NCBI RefSeq assembly: GCF_024195285.1
Contig: NZ_JALHBS010000009.1
Location: 37,340 to 101,339 of the forward strand
Origin: Aurantimonas marianensis
GTDB lineage: Bacteria; Pseudomonadota; Alphaproteobacteria; Rhizobiales; Rhizobiaceae
Direction of reading: 5' to 3'
DNA length: 64,000 nucleotides
The notes under the pieces are model-generated. The model saw only the letters and a list, made by a program, of their open reading frames with translations. It did not search any database and was not told where the DNA came from. Below are positions 8,174 to 16,630 of the stretch, one piece after another. How positions within the stretch are numbered: position 1 is the stretch's first letter; each line of letters opens with the position of its first letter. The position numbers were made by a program, and so were the translations under genes.

Positions 8174-9757
8174 ATGCTTCACAGCGCCAAGGGCCTCAAT
8201 GGCTGCGTCACCGCGCCCCACGCCGCCGCCGCCCTCGCCGGCCGCGATATCCTTGCCAAAGGCGGCACCGCGATCGAGGCGATGGTGGCCGCCGCCGCCA
8301 CCATCGCGGTCGTCTATCCTCACATGAATTCGATCGGCGGCGACGGCTTCTGGATCATCCAGAAGCCCGGCAAGCCGCCCGTCGGCATCTCGGCCTGCGG
8401 CAGGGCGGCGGAACTGGCGACTCCGAACTGGTATGCCAGCCACGGTCACAGCGAGATGCCGACACGCGGCGCGCACGCCGCGCTGACTGTGCCGGGGACG
8501 ATTTCCGGCTGGGCCAAGGCGCTGGAGATGGTGGACGGCGGCCGGCGGCTTTCCCTTGACGGCCTTCTGGCCGACGCGATCGCCCATGCCCGCAACGGCA
8601 TGGTCATGACCGGCAGTCAGGCTGCCTGTACCGAAGCCAAGATGGACGGGCTGAAGGATGTGTCCGGTTTCGCCGACATCTTCATGCCGAACGGCACACC
8701 GCCGCGCGAAAACGACGTCCTGAAACAGCTGGCGCTTGCGAACACCTTCGAGACCCTCGCCCGGGACGGGCTGGATTCCTATTATCGCGGCAGTATCGCC
8801 AAGACCCACGCGGCGTTCCTGGAAGCGTCCGGATCGCCGTTACGGCTGTCGGATTTCGAGCGTTTTCAGGCCGAGATCGTCGAGCCCCTGTCGGTCGAAT
8901 TATCGGTCGGAACCGTCTTCAACATGCCGCCGCCGACGCAAGGCGTTTCCTCGCTGATGATTCTGGCCTTGTTCGACCGGCTGAAGGTCGAGATGGCCGA
9001 AGGCTTCGACCATCTGCACGGGCTGATCGAGGCGACCAAGCAGGCCTTCATTCTACGCAATGCGGGCTTGGGTGACCCCGACTTCATGGATCCGCCCGCC
9101 GCCGACTGGCTCTCCGACGCCACGCTCGACTCCCTGTTCGCCAGGATCGATCGGCAGACGGCATTGGCCTGGCCGCAGCAACCCAAGCCCGGCGATACGA
9201 TCTGGATGGGCGCCGCCGACCGCGACGGAATGGTCGTGAGCTTCATCCAGAGCGTCTACTGGGAGTTCGGCTCGGGCCTGACCTGTCCTGACACCGGCGT
9301 ATTCTTCCAGAACCGTGGCGCGGGCTTTTCCCTGGCCCCCGGCCCCAATCAGCTGGGGCCGTTGCGCCGACCGTTCCACACGCTCAACCCGGCGCTCGCC
9401 CAGCTCGAGGACGGCCGCGTCATTGCCTATGGCACGATGGGCGGCGAAGGTCAGCCGCAGACCCAGGCGGCGATATTTTCCCGATACGCGATGTTTGGCC
9501 AGGGCCTTCAGGCTGCTATCACCGCGCCGCGCTGGCTGCTCGGCCGCACCTGGGGTGACGCCACGACGTCGCTGAAGCTGGAGGATCGTTTTGCGCCCGA
9601 CCTCGTCGCCACGCTGGCGGCAAGCGGCCATGTCGTCGAAATGATCGAACCGTTCTCCGATACGGCCGGCCACGCCGGCGCGCTGGTCCGGCATCCTTCC
9701 GGCGTCGTCGAGGGCGCCAGCGATCCACGGGCCGATGGCGCGGCAGTGACGCTTTGA
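8174..9757 (+). CDS. Gamma-glutamyltransferase-family Ntn hydrolase, substrate unknown
   Basis: Autoprocessing Ntn-hydrolase of the gamma-glutamyltransferase superfamily, 527 residues. The N-terminal part matches the GGT large subunit (AAALAGRDILAKGGTAIEA, MNSIGGDGF). The predicted self-cleavage site is before Thr342, in GDTIWMGAAD, giving about 341- and 186-residue subunits. Classical GGT has TTHxSVVD there, so the second Thr and the His are Ile and Trp. FGSGLTCPDTGVFFQNRG and TMGGEGQPQTQA follow. This pattern resembles the HpxW (oxamate amidohydrolase) branch more than glutathione-degrading GGT. No signal peptide is seen, so it is probably cytoplasmic. Operon context suggests it acts on the compound imported by the TRAP system (inference). 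Confidence 0.8.
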   Translation: MLHSAKGLNGCVTAPHAAAALAGRDILAKGGTAIEAMVAAAATIAVVYPHMNSIGGDGFWIIQKPGKPPVGISACGRAAELATPNWYASHGHSEMPTRGAHAALTVPGTISGWAKALEMVDGGRRLSLDGLLADAIAHARNGMVMTGSQAACTEAKMDGLKDVSGFADIFMPNGTPPRENDVLKQLALANTFETLARDGLDSYYRGSIAKTHAAFLEASGSPLRLSDFERFQAEIVEPLSVELSVGTVFNMPPPTQGVSSLMILALFDRLKVEMAEGFDHLHGLIEATKQAFILRNAGLGDPDFMDPPAADWLSDATLDSLFARIDRQTALAWPQQPKPGDTIWMGAADRDGMVVSFIQSVYWEFGSGLTCPDTGVFFQNRGAGFSLAPGPNQLGPLRRPFHTLNPALAQLEDGRVIAYGTMGGEGQPQTQAAIFSRYAMFGQGLQAAITAPRWLLGRTWGDATTSLKLEDRFAPDLVATLAASGHVVEMIEPFSDTAGHAGALVRHPSGVVEGASDPRADGAAVTL

Positions 9758-9765
9758 TAAACGCT

Positions 9766-9787
9766 CGGCGGCAAGATCTCGCCGCCG
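9766..9787. terminator. Possible hairpin between convergent genes
   Basis: Inverted repeat CGGCGGC (9766-9772) and GCCGCCG (9781-9787) with an 8-base loop, just after the hydrolase stop and before the convergent murU-like gene. There is no T-run, so an intrinsic terminator is uncertain. Confidence 0.3.
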
Positions 9788-9872
9788 GTTCAGGCGGCGT
9801 TGCCTCTTCTCGCCCGCCAAATAACCGCTCGGTACATTTGCAGAGCCAGCCTATGGCCGCTCAGGACGCCCC

Positions 9873-10616
9873 CTACGCCGCCGCGCTCGCCACGAACGCC
9901 GCCTCCGCCAGTGGGATCGCCGCGGGGGTGCCGACGGTGATCCACAGGCCGCCGAGGCGCACGCCGTAAAGGCGGTCGGCGTCGATGGCGTCGTCGAAAA
10001 TGCGGTTGAGCGAGAATTTTTCTTCCCGCATGCCGGAAAACACCTCCGGCTTGAGGATCGCCGCGCCGGCATAGATGAAGGGCGACATGTCGCGCTCCTC
10101 GACGCGGGTGAGCCGCCCCTCGGCGTCCATGACGAAATCGCCCGGCCCGTCATAGCCGGTCGCCTGGCGCATGTCGGCGATCAGCAGCGAGACGTCCATG
10201 CGGGCGGGGTCCCACAGGCTTGCCAGAAGATCGAGATTGTCGCGGTAGCCGTCGATCCAGAAAGTGTCGGAATTGATCACGTAGAACGGCTCGGTGCCGA
10301 GCTCGGGCAGCGCCTTGACGATGCCGCCGCCCGAATCCAGCAGTTCCGCCCGCTCGTCGGAGATGACGATCTCCATGTCCTTGCGCTTGCGCAGATGCGC
10401 GCGCATCAGGTCGGGCAGGTAATGGACGTTGACGACGACCTTTTTCACGCCGTTGCGGGCCAGCGCGTCGAGGCCGTAGTCGATCAGCGCCTTCCCGCGA
10501 ATTTCCACCAGCGGCGTCGGGATGGTCGAGGTGATCGGGCGCATCCGTTTGCCGAGCCCGGCGGCCAGCACCATGGCGGTGGTCGGCTTGAAGGATGCGG
10601 CGGGTTTTTCGATCAT
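9873..10616 (-). CDS. murU: MurU-like sugar-1-phosphate nucleotidyltransferase
   Basis: Nucleotidyltransferase of the MurNAc-1-phosphate uridylyltransferase (MurU) type, 247 residues. It would make UDP-MurNAc from recycled MurNAc-1-phosphate in peptidoglycan recycling. The N-terminal nucleotide loop is clear (VLAAGLGKRMRPIT, about residues 16-29), and the metal-binding NSDTFWIDG region is present. The signature normally reading P-K-P-L reads IPTPLVEI, so the conserved Lys is Thr. Its ATG overlaps the stop of the TsaE-AmgK gene by 4 bases, and the kinase half of that protein is the expected partner enzyme. The exact sugar is inferred from AmgK/MurU pairs in other Proteobacteria. Confidence 0.75.
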   Translation of the reverse strand: MIEKPAASFKPTTAMVLAAGLGKRMRPITSTIPTPLVEIRGKALIDYGLDALARNGVKKVVVNVHYLPDLMRAHLRKRKDMEIVISDERAELLDSGGGIVKALPELGTEPFYVINSDTFWIDGYRDNLDLLASLWDPARMDVSLLIADMRQATGYDGPGDFVMDAEGRLTRVEERDMSPFIYAGAAILKPEVFSGMREEKFSLNRIFDDAIDADRLYGVRLGGLWITVGTPAAIPLAEAAFVASAAA

Positions 10617-12211
10617 GATCGTGTATCCGAGGGTCTGAGGGCCTGGGGCGCGGTGTCCTCGTCGAGGACGCCCCAGTCCTGGTAGAGGGCGCGGAGCGCG
10701 GCGAGCGCGGGATGGCCGAGCGTGCGCCGCAGATAGGCCTTTATGCGCGGTATGTGACGCAGATATTGCGGCTTGGCGTCCCGTTCCATAAGGCGGACGA
10801 AAATGCCGAGGATTTTCGAGGCCCGCTGCGCCGCCATGATGGCGTAGGCGCGCTGGAAGCTGTCGGCGTCGAAGCCGCCCTCGGCCTGGCGCAGCGCGAT
10901 ATAATGGGCGACCAGCCGGGCTTCGAGTTCCGCCGGAATGTCGACGCGCGCGTCCTGGGCGAGCGAGGCGACGTCGTAGGCCGAGGGGCCGATGACGGCG
11001 TCCTGGAAATCGATCAGCCCGATGCGCTGGCGGCCGGACTGCTCGGGCCGCCAGATGATGTTGGGCGAGTGGAAGTCGCGCAAGGTCAGGCTTGTCTCGG
11101 CGGCGGCCAGAGCCTCGAACAGCGCGTTCCAGGCGGCGGCGAAGTCCGCCCGCTCGTTGTCCGTGGCGGGGCGGCCCTTGGCGCGGGGCAGATACCAGTC
11201 GACGATCAGATCGACCTCGATCCGCATCGCACCGCGATCGAAGGCCGGCACCGTGTGGACGATCCCGTCCGCGACCGGCATCTCGCTCGGCCATGGTGTC
11301 GCGTGCAGTTCGGCGAGACAGGCGATCGCGGCTTGGTAGCGCTCGGGCACCGGCCGGCCGGCCGTGTCGAGCAGCGTGTCCGCGCCCAGATGGTCGATCA
11401 GTAAGAAGCCGTTGTCGAGATCTGCCTTGCGGATCGCCGGGGCGGCGAAACCGGCCGCGACAAGGCTTTGCGCGACGGCGACGAAGGGGGCGACATCCTC
11501 GGCCAGATGGGCGATGCGGCTGTAGGGGAGGCCGCTCTGGACCGGTGGCCCGTCCGGCTGACGCGGCGCGTCCATCAGGACGAGCGTCTCGCCATTGCTC
11601 TCGACGGTCTCGTAGCGGCGGGTCGAGGCGTCGCCGGTGAAGCGGCGGCGGGGCGCCTCGGCAAGGCCCGCGGCGGCGAGGAAATCGCGGATCGCCAGGC
11701 TGCGGCGAATGCGGGCGCCGGCGATCTCGCTCGCGCTGATGGCGGCGATGCGTCCGCTGCCCGGCGCCATGGCGAGTTCGACGACGACCGTGGCCGCCGC
11801 AAGGGCGCTCGGCGCGTTTTGCGGCCATTCGACGAGAGCAATGCCATCGCGGGCGCTGTCCTCGAAGCCGAGCTCGTCGAGCTCATTGTCGCCGGCGAGG
11901 CGGTAGAGATCGAAATGGGCGACCGGCGGCGTCGTCGCGTAGGTCTGCACCAGCGTATAGGTCGGCGACGGCACTTCGAGGCCGGGATCGTCGGCCAGCG
12001 TGCGGATCGCCGCTCGCGCCAGGGTGGACTTGCCGGCGCCCAGATCACCACAGAGGGCGACGACGTCACCGGGGTTAAGCGCCAGCGCCAGATCGGCGCC
12101 GAGCCGCCGCGTCGCCGCTTCGTCGGCGAGCGTCAGGTCGGCGACCGCCGCGAGCGGCGGGGGCGCGGGGTGCGTGTCGTCGATCATGCGCGGGGCATTT
12201 AGGGCGGTCAT
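10613..12211 (-). CDS. tsaE: Fusion of TsaE (tRNA t6A ATPase) and AmgK-like sugar kinase
   Basis: 532 residues in two domains. Residues about 25-165 are TsaE, the ATPase that cycles the TsaBD complex making threonylcarbamoyladenosine at tRNA position 37; Walker A is GDLGAGKST at 55-63, followed by SPTYTLVQTY and HFDLYRL. Residues about 185-515 are an aminoglycoside-phosphotransferase-type kinase with a LRDFHSPNIIW catalytic loop and a LIDFQDA metal-binding motif, matching AmgK, the anomeric MurNAc/GlcNAc kinase. The ATG at 12211 overlaps the divL stop; the stop overlaps murU. The DNA is continuous in frame across the junction, so this is a real fusion. I recall such fusions in other Hyphomicrobiales. 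Confidence 0.88.
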   Translation of the reverse strand: MTALNAPRMIDDTHPAPPPLAAVADLTLADEAATRRLGADLALALNPGDVVALCGDLGAGKSTLARAAIRTLADDPGLEVPSPTYTLVQTYATTPPVAHFDLYRLAGDNELDELGFEDSARDGIALVEWPQNAPSALAAATVVVELAMAPGSGRIAAISASEIAGARIRRSLAIRDFLAAAGLAEAPRRRFTGDASTRRYETVESNGETLVLMDAPRQPDGPPVQSGLPYSRIAHLAEDVAPFVAVAQSLVAAGFAAPAIRKADLDNGFLLIDHLGADTLLDTAGRPVPERYQAAIACLAELHATPWPSEMPVADGIVHTVPAFDRGAMRIEVDLIVDWYLPRAKGRPATDNERADFAAAWNALFEALAAAETSLTLRDFHSPNIIWRPEQSGRQRIGLIDFQDAVIGPSAYDVASLAQDARVDIPAELEARLVAHYIALRQAEGGFDADSFQRAYAIMAAQRASKILGIFVRLMERDAKPQYLRHIPRIKAYLRRTLGHPALAALRALYQDWGVLDEDTAPQALRPSDTRS

Positions 12212-14814
12212 TCGGCCGCGTCCTCGAACGGCCTCTGATCGGCGGTGATCTCGCCGGGCGATGTCGGATCGAGCGGGAACGTACAGGTGACGGTGGTGCC
12301 GCGGTCGGGGCCTGAATCGATGTGCGTCGTGCCGTGGTGCAGTTCGACGAAGCTCTTGACGATCGACAGCCCGAGGCCGGCGCCCGACTGCCGCGCCCCG
12401 GCCGGGCTGGCCTCGAAGCGCTCGAACATCCGGTCGATCCGGTCGGGCGCGATGCCGGGGCCGTGGTCGGTCACCCCGAAGGATATCGTGCCGGCGCCGC
12501 GTCGTGCCGTCAGGCCGACGGCCGAGCCGGCCGGAGCGAAATTCGCCGCGTTGGACAAAAGGTTGAACAGGATCTGGGTGAGGCGATGGCCATCGGCGAG
12601 AAATGTCCCGCCGGCCTGGCTGAGATCGACGTCGAGCGTGACCCCGGCGTCCGTGAGGCGCTCGCGCACACCGTCCACCGCATGTTCGACGGTGGCGGCG
12701 ATGCCGTCCTCGGACAAATCGAGTTCCATGATGCCGGCATCGACCGTCGCGAGATCCAGAATGTCGTTGACGATCGTCAGGAGCGACGACGTCGAGGTCG
12801 AGATGTAGCCGAGATATTCGCTTTGGCGCTCGTTGAGCGGGCCGGTGTCGCGCGAGCGCAGCAGCGCCGAGAAGCCGATGATGTTGGTGAGCGGCGAGCG
12901 CAGCTCGTAGTTCACATGCTGGACGAAATCGTTCTTGATCTGGTTGGCCTGTTCCAGCGCCTCGTTTTTCTCGCGCAGCATCCGCTCGGCCTCGCGGGCA
13001 TCGGAAATGTCGGAGAAGGTCAGCATGGTCTGGCCGTTCGGCAGCGGCACGATGCCGTAGGCGATGGTACGGCCCGACGACAGCGTCAGCTCGCCGGTCT
13101 CCGTATCGCGGCCCGCCTCGTCGAAGGCGGTGACCGCCTGGCTGAACAAAGGCCAGCCCGCGCCTTGCGCGCTGGCGCCGTCCGCCGGGATCGTCACCGT
13201 CGCAAGATCCGGCAAGGTGTGGATGCGGGGCCGCGACAGGAGATAGTCCGGATCGAATCCGAACATCTCGGCGAAGGCCGGATTCGACAGGCGTAGCCGG
13301 CCGTCGCTGCCGAACACGGCGACCGCCTCGCTCAGATAGTCGATGGTCTCGCGCTGCAGCTGGACGGTCGACTTGACCTGGCTTTCCAGTTCCAGCTTTT
13401 CGGTGATGTCCTCGAATACCCATGTGGCCCCGCCGCGTGGTTGCGGCGTCGCGATGACCCGGAGGGTGCGGCCGTCCGCCAGATGCCACAATGTCTCGGT
13501 CGGCTCGGTCGCCCGATAGGCGGCGAGATCCTGGTCCTGGATTTCGCTGCGGAACAGCTTTTCCGTCGGCAGAATGCCGCGTGTCCTCAGATTGTCGAGC
13601 AGCGAAAGATGATCGGGCTCGGACTCCAGATAGGCGTTGGTGAGGTCGAACAGCCGTTGCAGCGCCGCGTTGTAATAGGTCAGGCGGGTTTTCTCGTCGA
13701 ACCGCGCGACCGCCGTCGTCAACTGGTCCAGCGTCTCGGACTGGCTGTCGATGGTCTGACGCAGTTCCATGCGGACCTGTTCGGTCTCCGACACGTCGAT
13801 GGCGATTCCGGCCGAGCCGAGCGGACCCGACGCCTCGACGACGGCAAAGTTTCGCCGGTCGGCCTCGACCACCGTCGACAGCTTGCCGGAGAAGATCCGA
13901 TCCTCGCCGAGACGCGCGGCGATCGCCCTGCGATCCTGCTCGCTGAGAAACTCGATCTGGCGGTCGAGTCCGTCGGCGACCGACGCCGCGTCGACCGCCC
14001 CCGCATAGGCCTCGTTGATCCAGGTCAGACGGCCGTTCCGATCGCGCAGCCAGATCGGCAGCGGCGCGGCGTCGAAGAGATTCTGCATGGTCTCGATCGT
14101 CGCGAGCGAGCGGCGCTGGGCGTCATCTAGCTCGTGAAGGCGTTCGCGCACGCCTTCCAAGAGGACGAAACGGACGACCGCGAGGCCCCCCAGGGTGCTG
14201 CCCGTCGCCTCGATCATGCGGCCGCGCCGCAGGTCGATTTCGAGCCAGAACGATTCGCCGTCGCCGCGCAGCCGGCCGATCGCCGCGGCAAGCGTCTCGG
14301 CGTCCTGGCGTGGCATCCAGTCGCAGAAGGCGAGGAAGCGCCTTTCCTCCGGCGGCGCTCCGCAGGTTTCAGGAAGGGTGCCGAAGACTTCCGGTTCGCC
14401 TGCTCCGGCATAGACGACAAGCCGTTCCGCGCCGGCGGTCAGCAGCGCTGTTCGCGCGTCGGCCTCTGCGCGGCTTTCGGCCAGGCTCGCGCGCAGACCG
14501 TCATTTTCGGCGGCGATCATCGCGCGCTGGCGGATGAGGAAGACCGCGCTCAACATGGCGGCACCCAGCAGCATGGCGAGAAGCGCGAGATAGAGGACGT
14601 CGACCGGACTTAGCATGGCGTCGACGCCGCCGGCGATTGTGTAGGATTGGGCGCGGGTCACCGCCGGCGTCAGGATGATCCCCACAGCCAGGCCGGCCGC
14701 CGCGACGATGGCGCCGTCACGCGGTCCTCTGTCATTCGCCGCCAGTCTGATGGGATCGGAATCCATTCTCATCCGGAAAGCGCCGCCGCGCCCGGATCCG
14801 AAACCCTCGAACAT
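12208..14814 (-). CDS. divL: DivL-type PAS pseudo-histidine kinase with Tyr in place of the phospho-His
   Basis: 868-residue membrane-associated protein with N-terminal hydrophobic segments (about residues 29-50 and 60-90), several PAS-like domains (about 220-580), then DHp and ATPase domains. Where histidine kinases read SHELRTPL this one reads NYELRSPL, putting Tyr636 at the phosphoacceptor site; this is the hallmark of Caulobacter DivL. The ATPase keeps N, G1 and G2 boxes (NLLSNAANFAP, DHGPGIAP, GAGLGLSIV). DivL controls the CckA-ChpT-CtrA cell-cycle pathway with DivK. The start at 14814 has a GGGGG purine tract upstream; an internal start about 15 codons later and the longer frame from 14943 are alternatives. 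Overlaps the tsaE start. Confidence 0.9.
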   Translation of the reverse strand: MFEGFGSGRGGAFRMRMDSDPIRLAANDRGPRDGAIVAAAGLAVGIILTPAVTRAQSYTIAGGVDAMLSPVDVLYLALLAMLLGAAMLSAVFLIRQRAMIAAENDGLRASLAESRAEADARTALLTAGAERLVVYAGAGEPEVFGTLPETCGAPPEERRFLAFCDWMPRQDAETLAAAIGRLRGDGESFWLEIDLRRGRMIEATGSTLGGLAVVRFVLLEGVRERLHELDDAQRRSLATIETMQNLFDAAPLPIWLRDRNGRLTWINEAYAGAVDAASVADGLDRQIEFLSEQDRRAIAARLGEDRIFSGKLSTVVEADRRNFAVVEASGPLGSAGIAIDVSETEQVRMELRQTIDSQSETLDQLTTAVARFDEKTRLTYYNAALQRLFDLTNAYLESEPDHLSLLDNLRTRGILPTEKLFRSEIQDQDLAAYRATEPTETLWHLADGRTLRVIATPQPRGGATWVFEDITEKLELESQVKSTVQLQRETIDYLSEAVAVFGSDGRLRLSNPAFAEMFGFDPDYLLSRPRIHTLPDLATVTIPADGASAQGAGWPLFSQAVTAFDEAGRDTETGELTLSSGRTIAYGIVPLPNGQTMLTFSDISDAREAERMLREKNEALEQANQIKNDFVQHVNYELRSPLTNIIGFSALLRSRDTGPLNERQSEYLGYISTSTSSLLTIVNDILDLATVDAGIMELDLSEDGIAATVEHAVDGVRERLTDAGVTLDVDLSQAGGTFLADGHRLTQILFNLLSNAANFAPAGSAVGLTARRGAGTISFGVTDHGPGIAPDRIDRMFERFEASPAGARQSGAGLGLSIVKSFVELHHGTTHIDSGPDRGTTVTCTFPLDPTSPGEITADQRPFEDAAE

Positions 14815-14960
14815 CTTGTCTGCCCCCGTATGTTGCCGCCGCTTTTCGAGACATGACTCAAGGAAACGCGATCGCGTCGGCCATCCGCCCCCGGACCCCG
14901 CGATTCGTTCATGGTAGCTCGTGTAAAATCTTACGCAATCCACAACAAAGCGGGTCGGCC

Positions 14961-15001
14961 AAAAGAAAAAAGCCGCCGGGACGGCTTGCGTCCCGGCGGC
15001 T
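14961..15001 (-). terminator. Intrinsic terminator of ahcY
   Basis: Perfect 13-base-pair stem (14971-14983 with 14989-15001, loop GCTTG). On the minus strand it is followed by TTTTTTCTTTT. It lies 30 bases past the ahcY stop and insulates divL from ahcY transcription. Confidence 0.92.
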
Positions 15002-15030
15002 GTTCTGGGCGGCCTGACGACGCGGCGGTG

Positions 15031-16431
15031 TCAGTAACGGTAATGCTCGGGTTTGTAGGGCCCTTGTGGCGTCACGCCGATATAGGCAGCCTGTTCCTCG
15101 GAGAGGACGCTCAACCTTGCGCCGAGCTTGTCGAGATGCAGTCGTGCAACTTTCTCGTCCAAATGCTTCGGCAGCACATAGACTTCGTTCTTGTACTGTT
15201 CACCCTTGGTGAAGAGTTCGATCTGCGCCAGCGTCTGATTGGTGAAGGACGCCGACATGACGAAGCTCGGATGGCCGGTGGCATTGCCGAGATTGAGCAG
15301 CCGGCCCTCGGACAGAAGCAGTATCCGCTTGCCATCCGGGAAGGTGATCATGTCGACCTGCGGCTTGATGTTCGTCCATTTCAGATTGCGCAGCGCGTCG
15401 ATCTGAATCTCGTTGTCGAAATGGCCGATATTGCCGACGATCGCCATGTCCTTCATGGCGCGCATGTCGTCGATGCGCACGACATCCTTGTTGCCGGTCG
15501 TGGTGATGACGATGTCGGCGGTCGGCGCCGCGTCCTCGAGCGTCACGACTTCGAAGCCGTCCATTGCCGCCTGCAGGGCGCAGATCGGATCGACCTCGGT
15601 GACCTTCACCCGGGCGCCGGCGCCGACGAGTGAGGCCGCCGAGCCCTTGCCGACATCGCCATAGCCGCAGACCAGGGCGACCTTGCCGGCCATCATCACG
15701 TCGGTTGCGCGGCGGATGCCGTCGACCAGGGATTCCTTGCAGCCATATTTGTTGTCGAATTTCGACTTGGTGACGCTGTCATTGACGTTGATCGCCGGGA
15801 ACGGCAGCAGCCCCTTCTTCTGCAACTGGTAGAGCCGGTTGACGCCTGTTGTCGTCTCCTCGGTGACGCCTTTGATCGCGTCGCGCTGGCGGGCGAAGAA
15901 GCCGGGCGTCTCGGCCATGCGCTTCTTGATCTGCGCGAAGAGGATCTCCTCTTCCTCGTTGCCGGGATCGGACAGAACGTCCTCGCCGGCCTCGGCGCGC
16001 GCGCCGGTGAGAATGTACATCGTGGCGTCGCCGCCATCGTCTAGGATCATGTTGGTGGGCTCACCGTCCGGCCACTGGAAGATCTTGTCGGTAAAGGTCC
16101 AGTAGTCCTCGAGGCTTTCGCCTTTCACCGCATAGACCGGTGTGCCGGTGGCGGCGATCGCCGCGGCGGCCTGGTCCTGGGTCGAGAAGATGTTGCAGGA
16201 CGCCCAGCGCACCTCGGCGCCAAGCGCCTGCAGCGTTTCGATGAGCACTGCCGTCTGGATCGTCATGTGCAGCGATCCGGTGATCCGCGCGCCCTTGAGC
16301 GGCTTGTCGGCGCCGAATTCCTCGCGGCAGGCCATCAGGCCCGGCATTTCCGTTTCGGCGATGTCGATCTCCTTGCGGCCCCAGTCCGCGAGCGAGAGAT
16401 CCTTGACGACGTAGTCGTTGGCGTCAGCCAT
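15031..16431 (-). CDS. ahcY: S-adenosylhomocysteine hydrolase
   Basis: Cytoplasmic NAD-dependent enzyme that splits S-adenosylhomocysteine into adenosine and homocysteine, removing the product inhibitor of methyltransferases. 466 residues, the usual length in alphaproteobacteria. The NAD-binding loop [12 protein letters not shown], the substrate-side [14 protein letters not shown] and the C-terminal KPEHYRY ending are present. The start at 16431 gives the family N-terminus ([18 protein letters not shown]); the longer upstream frame is not family sequence. It is flanked by its own terminator and by a palindrome in the upstream region. metK, at the far end of the window, supplies the other half of the SAM cycle. 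Confidence 0.98.
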   Translation of the reverse strand: MADANDYVVKDLSLADWGRKEIDIAETEMPGLMACREEFGADKPLKGARITGSLHMTIQTAVLIETLQALGAEVRWASCNIFSTQDQAAAAIAATGTPVYAVKGESLEDYWTFTDKIFQWPDGEPTNMILDDGGDATMYILTGARAEAGEDVLSDPGNEEEEILFAQIKKRMAETPGFFARQRDAIKGVTEETTTGVNRLYQLQKKGLLPFPAINVNDSVTKSKFDNKYGCKESLVDGIRRATDVMMAGKVALVCGYGDVGKGSAASLVGAGARVKVTEVDPICALQAAMDGFEVVTLEDAAPTADIVITTTGNKDVVRIDDMRAMKDMAIVGNIGHFDNEIQIDALRNLKWTNIKPQVDMITFPDGKRILLLSEGRLLNLGNATGHPSFVMSASFTNQTLAQIELFTKGEQYKNEVYVLPKHLDEKVARLHLDKLGARLSVLSEEQAAYIGVTPQGPYKPEHYRY

Positions 16432-16528
16432 GTTGCGTCCATTCGTGCTGGAAAAGGATATCGTGCCGAAAACGGAATTTCGGCGTTTCTGGCGACGCCA
16501 TAGCAGGTAGGGAAGACTGCGGCAAGAG

Positions 16529-16550
16529 GATATAAACATTTGCTTATGTC
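16529..16550. promoter_or_regulatory. Imperfect palindrome upstream of ahcY, candidate ArsR-type operator
   Basis: 22 bases with left arm GATATAAACAT and right arm TTGCTTATGTC; 8 of 11 positions pair as an inverted repeat. It is centred about 109 bases upstream of the ahcY ATG and about 92 bases upstream of the divergent gene at 16631. On the ahcY strand a TTGCCG (16526-16521) and CTATGG (about 16504-16499) 16 bases apart could be -35 and -10. ArsR-family SahR-type regulators bind such AT-rich palindromes near SAH-recycling genes in other Proteobacteria; the link here is inference. Confidence 0.4.
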
Positions 16551-16630
16551 TTGATGGGTTGCGGCGTTTTGACCCCGTGGCGTTTCGCGGTAGCTTGGCC
16601 CGCTGGGATATCGTCGGGGAGGACGGCCGC

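Noticed and set aside
6736..8175. 479-codon antisense frame over dctM
   Set aside because: Composition (Gln, Glu, Asp, Arg-rich) is what complementing a hydrophobic membrane protein produces; no motif.
16432..16560. SAM or SAH riboswitch upstream of ahcY
   Set aside because: No conserved core or pseudoknot of the SAH or SAM-II type could be traced; only the palindrome is supported.
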